Shown here one piece after another: positions 56,202 through 64,000 of a DNA stretch of 64,000 bases. Below the pieces are notes generated by a model. The model had not been told where the DNA came from. It worked only from the letters and a program-made list of their open reading frames with translations, and searched no databases. The translations under genes were made by a program, and so were the position numbers. Within the stretch, counting starts at the first letter, position 1; each line of letters opens with the position of its first letter. Origin of the DNA: Pelobates cultripes (Eukaryota; Chordata; Amphibia; Anura; Pelobatidae); contig OW240916.1 in assembly GCA_933207985.1 (NCBI GenBank), positions 137,009,920 through 137,073,919 on the forward strand, in the 5' to 3' direction.

Positions 56202-56600
56202 ATTTTATTTATTTATCAAATATTTTACCAAGAAAGATACATTGACATTTCTCTTGTTTTCAAGTATGTCATGGGTCCACAACACATTGCATTGATACAT
56301 TATGGTACAATAAAATACAAAAACAATATTAATACACAATATATACAAAATTTTACGTAGAACAGGTAGGAAATATATAATAAACCATAACACGTGCATT
56401 CTGTTTTGAGGTATGTAGAGAGGGATCTCTTAAAGGACTTTAGGCTTGGGGAAGATTTTAAAGTGTGCGGGAGGTCGTTCCATAATTGAGGTGCTCTGTA
56501 GGAAAAAGAGAATGGGGCCTCTTTCTTTTTGTATTGAGGTAGACTAAGGGAAGGGAGGGGAATCAAATTAGTCTTCCAGAAGGCTACCTGTTGCAAATGG
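56202..56600 (-). mobile_element. L2/CR1-group LINE 3' fragment (same family as 44935-46985)
   Basis: The minus-strand frame reads PFSFSYRAPQLWNDLPHTLK and LKSFKRSLSTYLK, the usual C-terminus. The tail reads GTGGACCCATGACATACTTG, AAATGTCAATGTATC and TTGGTAAAATATTTGATAAA, matching 46900-46985. It is 5'-truncated and the C-terminus is better preserved than in the larger copy. Confidence 0.88.
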
Positions 56601-57862
56601 CAGTGGAACAGCTGATGGAAATCTTGGTTGTTTGCTGTGTTGGGTATGTTTAAAATCAGACTGTTGCGTAATTTAAACCTTGGTGTGTGCTAATCTTTAG
56701 GAAAATGTTAACAAAGTATGCCATTTACTACTGACTTTGTGCAGAATTATCTACAATTAGTTGAGATTATTTCCTATAAAAAGGGAGCTTTTGAAAGCAT
56801 AATTTCTTTTTGGGTAAATTTCTGTTTTATTAAAGAGTTTTATAGCAGAAAGAAGAGAAGCATGTGGTTAGCATGGTGAAACGCGCAGGTTTCAGTTTCG
56901 GTACATATTTTCAAACAAAGAGAGATGTGCAGATCTCTCATCAAGCCTTAAGGTCAGAGCTTAGTAAATCACCTAACAAGCGTGCCTTGAGTTACTTGTA
57001 AAACTTAGGACTTTCTGTTTCTACCATTATATTATATTATATTATATACATTAACTAATCGTTCGAGCCTATTCTCGATTCTCGGTGAGTCGTTCCGTAT
57101 TCACCTATCTCTGCCTATTCGCCTACGTTCACTCTGATGTTTAAGCATTTAATCTCCTTCGTATTCTGTCCTGTGTATTGCTTTCACCAGGTTGGAAGCA
57201 TAATTTGGCAAACTTTTTCTGCAACAGAAACTAGAAAGGCGAAAGAAACGGCACATTCATTTTAGATACCATATACTGTTTTAATCATGTTTCTACTGAA
57301 TAATTGTGCTGATTATAGTGAAACAAATTTTCAGAAGAAAAGTACATTCCACAGAAAAGAAATATATTTATTGTGAAAACACAGAAACCAAGCTAGTATA
57401 GTATTTCAGTAGTAACAGTTTAATGATATGTACTGTGAGCCACTAATGTGCTGGGAGAAAGAAATTTAATTGCTTAGTTCATGTTTTGGAACCCAGTGCC
57501 AGTCCAGCACCCTCTACATGTTCATTTTGAACCTGTTTGCTTGGAAAATCATTTTATTTGTGTTATTCTACCACATGCAGAGTAGCAACCCACGGCAAAT
57601 ATATAATAGGAATGTACATTACAATTTCTCATTCCAGGTTCATTATAGGAAGCTAAGCTTGGCATTAGCTACATATTTCAGGTAGAGGTGATGACATATT
57701 TGTTTTTAACAAAATAAATTTTTTCCTTTTCTTTTATTATACCTTCCGTCTGCACAGCAAAATTGTCAGTACATAAAATAGTGAGATAAATACAGGCAAA
57801 TAAAGGTGTATTTTAGCCAAAGATGCTTCATAATGAAATATACATAACCAAATGAAAGCTAT
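56601..57862. other. Intergenic stretch, nothing recognised
   Basis: AT-rich, with a short ATATT run near 57030. A 71-codon frame at 57470 has no family motif. Confidence 0.4.
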
Positions 57863-57965
57863 TAAAGGGACATTCCAGGGTTGAGTTAACCCTTAATATT
57901 ACTATTATTATTGTTTTATTATTTATATAGAGCCAGCAAATTCCATAGCACTGTACAATTGTCAT
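57863..57965. mobile_element. MITE start and reversed L2-tail fragment
   Basis: TTAAAGGGACATTCCAGG (57863-57880) resembles the left end of TTAA-type MITEs. It is followed within 20 bp by an (ATT)n run and TTTATATAGAGCCAGCAAAT, CCATAGCACTGTACAATT, a reversed L2 terminal block. Confidence 0.55.
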
Positions 57966-58124
57966 GATCTGTAAAGATAATGTATTGAAAAAATCAATAT
58001 AAAAATAAATAAATTATATATTCACCTTCAAAGTTCTTGCTTTTACTAGAAACCATAAAGGTTTGCAGCACCCCTTAAGGAGCACCACCCAATTTCTAAG
58101 AATCCCTTGATGACAGTCATGATT

Positions 58125-58270
58125 ATTAACACACAGACACTACACACACCACACACATTACATACACTACACAAACACAGACATTGTTTCCACTACACAC
58201 AGTTCATCCACTACACACACTGTATCCACTACACTGACACTGCATCCACTATACACGCACACTCTGTGAC
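58125..58270. repeat. CA-rich minisatellite, ~17-20 bp units
   Basis: Degenerate units around CATCCACTACACACACTG repeat between 58125 and 58265. Confidence 0.75.
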
Positions 58271-60240
58271 AGTGCCTGTGCTTACTGATTATTGTTCTTC
58301 AAATAGATCAAATAAGTGAATATAGAGAACTTTGACATGGAGCTCAGGCAAGACATGTCTGTCCAGTATGGCATTTAGGGCCCACCCCCATTTAAGCAAT
58401 GTTGAACATATTCCCAAAAAGACACAAAAATACTGCTGGTCAAAGTATACTCGTGTAGAAGAAAGATAAGCTTTTGTAAGTACAGAAGTTACTACCTGAC
58501 AAAACCCATATTTAAATTACACCCATTGCAGGAAACCTTTTTTATTCATGTATTAAAAGTGGCATTGTCATGCTCCCTAAAAAACAATATTTCATAAAGA
58601 TATAATCTTTATGAAATACCCATTTTGACTGTGTTAGAATTTCATGGAAATTCCAACCCAGTTAAGAGACATACAGAGACAAAGTAGGGACAAGTTCACT
58701 TAAGTAAATTTCACCTATCACCCAGAAGGTGACAATGTTTCTTTAATGTTTACTCCCTTATATAGAAAATACATGTATTCCTTGTTTCGTTTCTGATACA
58801 AAAAAGAAATAGCTGGGCCATCTTCTCCACTTGCTTTTCTCTTTAGTTCTCTTACGACATCTGATAGACGTCAAAGTTTGCACATTTTTAGGCAAGTGAT
58901 TTTTTTTCTTCATTAAGTTCACTGTTTAAAACTACCTGTCCGATTCAGGCTTGGACTAATGAATAAGCTAATCAATGTAACGTGTGAAGATTATGAATTA
59001 CATGCTTCTGGTAAGGCGTGCTAAGACATTTGTAAGGCATCGATGTTTTAGGAATGTTCTGGAAGCCAACAAACATGATTATATGTTATTCTTGTCCATT
59101 CCTTCCCACACCCTGACCACAAACTCTTAATGTTTTATCTTTTTAGATGGTGGGTGCATACAAGGATTATTTAAGTCTAGGGTCCCCTGGCATGTAAGAT
59201 ATTTAAACCCAGTGCTAAATTAAACAGCATCAACTCATCCCAAGAAACCTAAATAATCTGTTCTTTAATGCTAAATGAATGGCAGCTGTTCCTATTTTTC
59301 TTAGTTCCCCAACTTAGCTCTTTAGTTTACAAATAGACATGCACACACATTAAAGTATGTCTTGGTATCACCTGCTACAAAGATTATGTTTAGTTACAGC
59401 CATTCTATATACATGTAGGGAACTCATAATCAATCATTCATATGTGAAATGGTGATGGAAATATTAATGATCTCTATATTGACAACTAATTGATGGACAT
59501 AAGACCTTTACGTTTCAGTGGATGAACACAAAGAGCATAGAGAGACAGTGAAAAAACTGGTAGTGAATGTCTCTTTCCTTGCTTGAGAATTGTCCTCCTT
59601 ACAGGGCCTCTTTCCATTTGCAAGGTGTAGGGATAATCTGAAATACCTTGAAATGTGGATCACCTGTGACCTGCCACAGACATACATACCTTTCCTTTGT
59701 ACCTTCAAATCTTGCACAGAAACTTGGCACAGTGGACAAAATATCATGTGATAAAGAATCCTGGTTGTAGCCTATCCCATTTTATGTACCGAAACATTCA
59801 CTCCACTCCAAAGGGTCTATGTTTTTCTAATATAGCTCAAGTGAACTCCCAGCTCGGCTCAAAACTGATGTCTTCCTACGGCCAGAGGCGGTGTGTCACT
59901 TGCATCCGGAGAACACCAAGCAACACACTTAATGAGAATTGTAGGCACTGATGCAATGCACATACTAAATGGTTATTCCAAGAGCATGGACTACCTACCT
60001 GTTCTTGTGTGGCTTGACATGACCTTCTGACCTTCCTGTGCACCCCACTATTGGAACACAAACTGGGACTCACTCCTGCCCCAATTTTAACACTAGAGCA
60101 TAATCCTGAAGCGCCTAACAGGCCGCTCTCAGGTCTACTGTACAATATGGAAGTTGGAGTAGTTCCTTGCCTAGGAGATGTTTGCTAAGAATTTTTTGTT
60201 TGGGGTATATCAGCCCTCTTCACTTTGAATGTGCAATTCA
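58271..60240. other. Intergenic stretch, nothing recognised
   Basis: No coding family, array or terminal repeats identified. The segment 59500-60190 is less AT-rich, with short open frames on both strands that I cannot assign. Confidence 0.35.
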
Positions 60241-60241
60241 A

Positions 60242-60315
60242 ATATACTTATTATTATTATTAGTAGTAGTAGTATTTATATAGCAATAACTAATTCCGCA
60301 GCGCTTTACACTAAC
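60242..60315 (-). mobile_element. L2-tail-like fragment (minus)
   Basis: A (TTA)n(GTA)n run followed by TTTATATAGCAATAACTAA and TTCCGCAGCGCTTTACA, the reverse of the L2 3' terminal block and its trinucleotide end. Confidence 0.65.
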
Positions 60316-60329
60316 TTAAGCATTACCAC

Positions 60330-60725
60330 AACTTGCTGTCTTCGTCATTTAACCTACAAGAGAACTTATGAGATCCTAGGAGACACTTGGATAAAGAGTT
60401 ATCTATGCTCTATAGAATGCTACTGGATTCAGGTCAGAAAACTCCCCTTCAGTTTTCTGCCACTTGGGGAGAGGAAAATAATCTTCGGATAGGCAATGGG
60501 GGTTGAGGTTTTGCTTGCCCACTGGTCTTCTCTAGACTCAAAGATCCAAGAGATGAATTATAATGTCTTGACCAAGTGGTATAAAATCCCTGAGCTAATT
60601 TACAAATTTGCCTCTTTGATCCCTAATATTTGCTGGTAGTGCTGGGCCATTCTCAGTATTCTTTTACATATATGGCAGAGTTGTTCACTGATTAAATGTT
60701 TTTCAGAACATGATCTGTGGTGAGC
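60330..60725 (+). pseudogene. L1/Tx1-type LINE C-terminal fragment
   Basis: Translation across frame breaks gives TKWYKIPELIYKFASLIPN, a Cys residue context, then ILLHIWQSCSLI, corresponding to the LRWYTTPVRLH...C...HTWWECP region of the LINE at 2608-4874. The preceding segment is consistent with the same domain. It is a diverged and isolated plus-strand fragment with neither RT nor tail. Confidence 0.6.
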
Positions 60726-60799
60726 TAGTAAAAATGCTGGGGGAGACTCTCCAATTGATGCCTGAATTTATGTTATTACATGTCGTAGAGCTCATCTCC

Positions 60800-60996
60800 C
60801 AACTTACAGGAATAGTGATTCCCACAAACAGAGGTACTGGATAGACGTATAACAGAGCGTTAGAATGGCTTGACTTAACATTAATACAGATAAAGACAGA
60901 GTCTGGAATAGCCAAGGCCAGGGATATAGAAGTACGGATAAATGGAATAATAAGTTGGGTCAGGATACCAGAAATACACAAAGTCAAAAACGATCT
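60800..60996 (-). mobile_element. Truncated copy of the 41745-42372 LTR
   Basis: Matches 41780-41985 in the same orientation: AGGAATAGTGATTCCCACAA, CTTAACATTAATACAGATAA, GGATATAGAAGTACGGATAA and AGGATACCAGAAATACAC. Similarity stops near 60996. Confidence 0.7.
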
Positions 60997-61640
60997 GTGA
61001 TGGTAGTCACCTTTACCTGGAGTTTCATACAGACACTTTATGTAGGACCCTGGACTACTCCTATGTCTAAGTCACCCTGTGCCCATTATAGGTGCAGGGT
61101 ATGTATTGTTTTATTGTTAGGTGTTTTGTGTGCTCTCTCTCCTGCTGGTGCTTGCTACCAACTAGGTGAATTTGGTTGTGGAGCCTGCACAGCGCTCCCC
61201 ATTGGTAGCAATATGCACTACCTGAATAGCAGGGCTTATTAATTTGCATATTCAGGTAGAATTGTATATTATGGCTTTTGCAAGCAGATATTCTATGTTC
61301 TTTTTGTTTTCACTGCTCTTCTATTAATATGTTTATGTGTTTTTATGAGTGCCTGTATGTTTCTTCACATGATTTGGTTTTATGTATTTATTTACATTTA
61401 TTTAAAAAAATAAAGCTTTGTATGTTAGTTCCTGTTAGAACTGTGTCCTGTGTGGATATTTAAGGATCACAGTGACAGAGTTGTCGTACCTGTTCCCTGG
61501 CTGCACAATCCTTTTAGTCCTGGGGTAAGTGCAGCCTGGTTTAGGTGGAAAAGCTCCAGAGAGATACCTGTAAAGCCCCGACAACTGTGGATGAAGCACT
61601 CTAGGCTCTCTCCCCAATGGCTAGGAAGCGGACTGGGCGG
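60997..61640 (+). mobile_element. LTR-like segment (uncertain)
   Basis: Begins TGTGATGGTAGTCACC directly after the preceding LTR fragment, has AATAAA at about 61410 followed by a TG-rich stretch, and ends before the hAT-type CAGGGCCGG at 61645. The composition fits an LTR, but no CA end or TSD was found. Confidence 0.3.
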
Positions 61641-61644
61641 AGAC

Positions 61645-62500
61645 AGGGCCGGATTGGGAAAAAAAATAAGGCCAGCGCATTTTTCAATCTCCCTCTAAAA
61701 GTGAGCATGTTGGTTCAATGTGCAGAGCCCCGCTGAAGAGCTCTAGCATGAGAAAAAGGCCATGTATTTGTTCTGCGCAGCGCAGGCAAATGTAATAACA
61801 TGCTTGCGCTGTGTTTGCTTTTAACTTGTCTCTGGTGTCTCCATAAGTGGGATAACAGAGGACAAAAGGGCCAGGAAAGCGTATGGTGCATGTGTTTGGA
61901 GCCTGCTTGTGGGTTTGTGTGTGTGTAGAGTGTGGTGTGGTATTGTGTAAATAGGTTGATTTAATTCGTGTTTGTGGTGTAATATGTTTAGCTAGGGGCT
62001 GTAGAGAGTGTGTGTATAGGGGTCATAGTGTTTTGGGGATGTAGGGAGTGTGTGCATACGGGCTGTAGTGTGTGTGTGTGTGTGTGTATAGGTGACGTAG
62101 GGGTTGTAGAGAGGATGTGTTTAGAGAATGTTGTATGTGTTTGCTTACAAGGAATGTAGTGTGTGTACATGGTGCAGTGTGTGTGTGTGTGTGTGTGTGT
62201 AGGAGATCTAGTGTGTAAAGGACTCAGAGTGTGTATAATGGATTGTGTGTGTGTGTGTAGAGGATTAAGAGTGTATATAGGGTAAGGGATCTAGTGTGTA
62301 TCTGGAGCATAACGTGTGTAGTGGTGCAGTGTGAGGGGTGCTGTAGTGTGTGTGTATATATTTATATATATATATATATATATATATTTGGACGTATTGT
62401 ATGTGTGTTGGGTGTGCTGTGTATATGTGTGATGGGTGCAGCGTGTGTGTGTGTGAGGGGTGCAGTGTGTGTGTAAGAGGGGTGCTGTGTGTGAGGGCGT
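61645..62500 (+). mobile_element. hAT-like element with TG array
   Basis: Starts CAGGGCCGGATTGGG, a hAT-type end. The unique part to about 61910 is shared, reversed, with 36850-37165. The TG array follows (61910-62490). No right terminus is recognised, so the element may be truncated near 62500. Confidence 0.6.
61910..62490 (+). repeat. TG-rich array with (AT)n insert
   Basis: Degenerate units such as GGGATCTAGTGTGTGTG and GGGGTGCAGTGTGTG, interrupted by an (AT)n run at 62358-62386. Confidence 0.85.
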
Positions 62501-62509
62501 TCTTATCTG

Positions 62510-63425
62510 CCGTCACATTCTATGTTTCTAATTTTCTAATTTTCTTTGTCTGTTAACTCACTGTCACATCCTGTTCCTAGCTGCGGATCAGTCTGGTGAT
62601 GGCTTCTGGTATCCAGTACTCTTTTTACAATTCTTGTTTAGTTTTTCTTTGTTTTTCTGGTTTTCTATTCTATATCTGGTTTTCTTTATGCTGGGTTTTC
62701 TGGGTTCATTCCTGTATTCCGTTCATGGAATTCCCAGTCTCTTCGATTCCTTTAAATGTTTGTTTTATGTTGCCACACCCGTTCTTTTTCCATGATTCCT
62801 TTTGTTTTTGTTGGTTCCTGCAGGCAGTTGCTCAAGTTCTCTGCCTTTTCTTGCAGGTAAGTGCTGCATGTGCTTTATTATGGTTTATTTAGCAGACGTT
62901 AGGCAGAGTAGGACCTGCCAAATATGGGGTATATTGGCGTTGTGGCAGGCTTATGCAATGTATGATCATATAATGTAACTAAATCCCCATAGTTTTTCAC
63001 ATATAGTACTTAGTTATGTCTCCTCTTGTTTTGCCTATTATATATTGTCTTGTTTTATTTTGTATTCCCAGTCCATGTACAGTCCTGTCCATGTTATGTT
63101 TATGTTTTCCTTATATATTGTGTACATGTTCTGGGTTTAGCTTCTTATCCTTCTCTGGTTCTGGGTTCTACTAGTTCTGTCTTGTTTTCATGTTTGGTGT
63201 CGTTTCTAGTCTTGCCTTGTTTCTGTACTGGATACATTCCTGCTGCAGAGCCTCCCTATTCAGCTCCCAGGAGGTCTGCTTATTTCCTATCTCCTAGTTC
63301 CTCGGATCCGCATAAGCTGATTCAGGGTCTTGGTATGTGGCCGCACAAACACTGGTGCTCAACACCAGGGAACGTGCGGTTACCCAGCACCAGACCCTGC
63401 TAATCCACTTCCACGCTGATTAATT
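62510..63425 (+). mobile_element. Retroelement-like pyrimidine-rich segment (uncertain)
   Basis: T/C-rich plus-strand sequence with TGTCACATCCTGTTCCTAGC near 62570. It contains a block (62910-62985) shared with 14275-14345. It resembles LTR or leader sequence of a retrotransposon, but no ends, promoter or coding motif confirm it. Confidence 0.3.
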
Positions 63426-63429
63426 TTTT

Positions 63430-63900
63430 ATCAGAAAGGCCAAAAAGTTTTTTTTAAATGTGGTAGGTGCAGCACATGCAAGTTCCCGAAAAATAAGATT
63501 ACAGAATTTTCTAGTACGGTGACGAAATAAATTTTTAAGATAAAGCATTTTATTAATTGTCAAAGTAAGTTTGTGGTATACCTGTTACAGTGTAAATGTG
63601 GGGTCCAATATATAGGACGTACGATTAGGAAATTACACATTAGACTGCTTGAACATTTTAATGGGATCAAAAATAAAAATGGGAAACACAGTGTACCCAG
63701 ACATTGTAATGCATGTATAGAATTTGATTTTAAGGATTTTACTTGTATTGGGATTGACATGATTTTACCTCATTGGAGGGGTGGTGATACCGAAAAAATG
63801 TTAGCCATGAGGGAAACAGAGTGGATATATAGGATGAAGTCCTCTGTTCCCTCAGGACTTAACACGGATTTAGACATATTGGTTTTTATGGATTGATTAT
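63430..63900 (+). pseudogene. Penelope-like GIY-YIG endonuclease, C-terminal domain
   Basis: From 63430 the translation has KCGRCSTCKFP (Cys linker), a frame break near 63525, then an open frame to the stop at 63894: VVYLLQCKCGVQYIGRTIRK, LLEHFNGIKNK, HWRGGDTEKMLAMRETEWIY and PSGLNTDLD. This is the full GIY-YIG core with the catalytic Arg context and a well-preserved C-terminus, the best copy of the three in the window. RT sequence upstream is absent. The third PLE lineage is distinct from the copies at 16690 and 43010. Confidence 0.88.
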
Positions 63901-63950
63901 GTGGATACGTTTTGATACTGACCTCTTTTTAATTGATGTCTTTTTAGGTT

Positions 63951-63954
<4 letters not shown>

Positions 63955-64000
<46 letters not shown>
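63955..64000. repeat. (AT)n microsatellite at window end
   Basis: Uninterrupted AT dinucleotides of at least 46 bases running off the window edge. Confidence 0.95.

Noticed and set aside
56870..56900. GTGAAACGCGCAGG resembling the GAAACGCGTC hammerhead end
   Set aside because: No CUGANGA core or stem II lies upstream.
62596..63403. Phe/Cys/Leu-rich frames suggesting a membrane protein
   Set aside because: The hydrophobicity comes from a T-rich strand; no start context, no conserved motif, and part of the DNA is a dispersed repeat.

Overview
The window is intergenic vertebrate DNA, most likely from a frog with a large, repeat-rich genome. This is inferred from the repeat set: hammerhead-bearing Penelope-like elements (PLEs), an L1/Tx1-type LINE with a TTAA-flanked MITE as its target, CR1 and L2 LINEs, many TTAA-flanked MITEs, hAT-like elements carrying long TG/CA arrays, and solo LTRs. 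I found no convincing host protein-coding exon, tRNA, rRNA, operon or CRISPR array. One 100-base assembly gap lies at 55716-55815. Most open frames in the window are either decayed transposon frames or Cys/Val/His/Thr-rich artefacts of TG/CA repeats.

Layout. 1-198: right half of a TTAA-type MITE. 1788-6706: a second MITE family split by an almost intact L1/Tx1-type LINE on the minus strand (2119-6460, 12-bp target site duplication (TSD), internal deletion). 7920-8330: CA-type minisatellite. 9380-10000: minus-strand LTR, followed by a long inverted repeat. 11180-11550: 83-bp minisatellite. 12590-15820: several MITEs and a hAT element with an 8-bp TSD. 16432-19474: a Penelope-like element bounded by a 16-bp TSD, with GIY-YIG coding remains, a decayed hammerhead motif, an internal direct repeat and a terminal inverted repeat. 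20168-20520: MITE-like element with degenerate telomere-like tracts. 22650-24360 and 27300-29980: hAT-like copies swollen by TG/CA arrays, with an LTR, a multi-hairpin MITE and short LINE tails between them. 30040-32770: minus-strand PLE long-terminal region split by a CR1 LINE. 33868-37769: MITEs, CA arrays, and an inserted repeat with a fully paired type-I hammerhead ribozyme at 35972-36052. 38512-42372: two minus-strand LTRs, a 54-bp minisatellite and another hammerhead-like relic. 43010-46985: a second PLE split by a 734-bp insertion, then an L2-like LINE split by a solo LTR. 48772-49030: recent tandem duplication. 49860-51755: L2 LINE split by a solo LTR with an exact 5-bp TSD. 52250-53406: dead Tc1 transposase next to a CR1 3' tail. 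53564-55879: hAT element with an exact 8-bp TSD. 56202-64000: LINE tails, TG arrays, LTR-like DNA and a third PLE GIY-YIG domain; the window ends in an (AT)n run.

How the parts relate. There is no pathway here; the informative structure is nesting. Insertions with recognisable TSDs give a relative order: MITE before L1/Tx1 LINE; PLE before the CR1 LINE; PLE before the 734-bp repeat; L2-like LINEs before the two solo LTRs. The most interesting signal is a set of hammerhead self-cleaving RNA motifs on both strands. One has every core nucleotide and a stem I of about 21 base pairs. Three or four others are decayed versions, two of them located in PLE copies, as is established for that element class.
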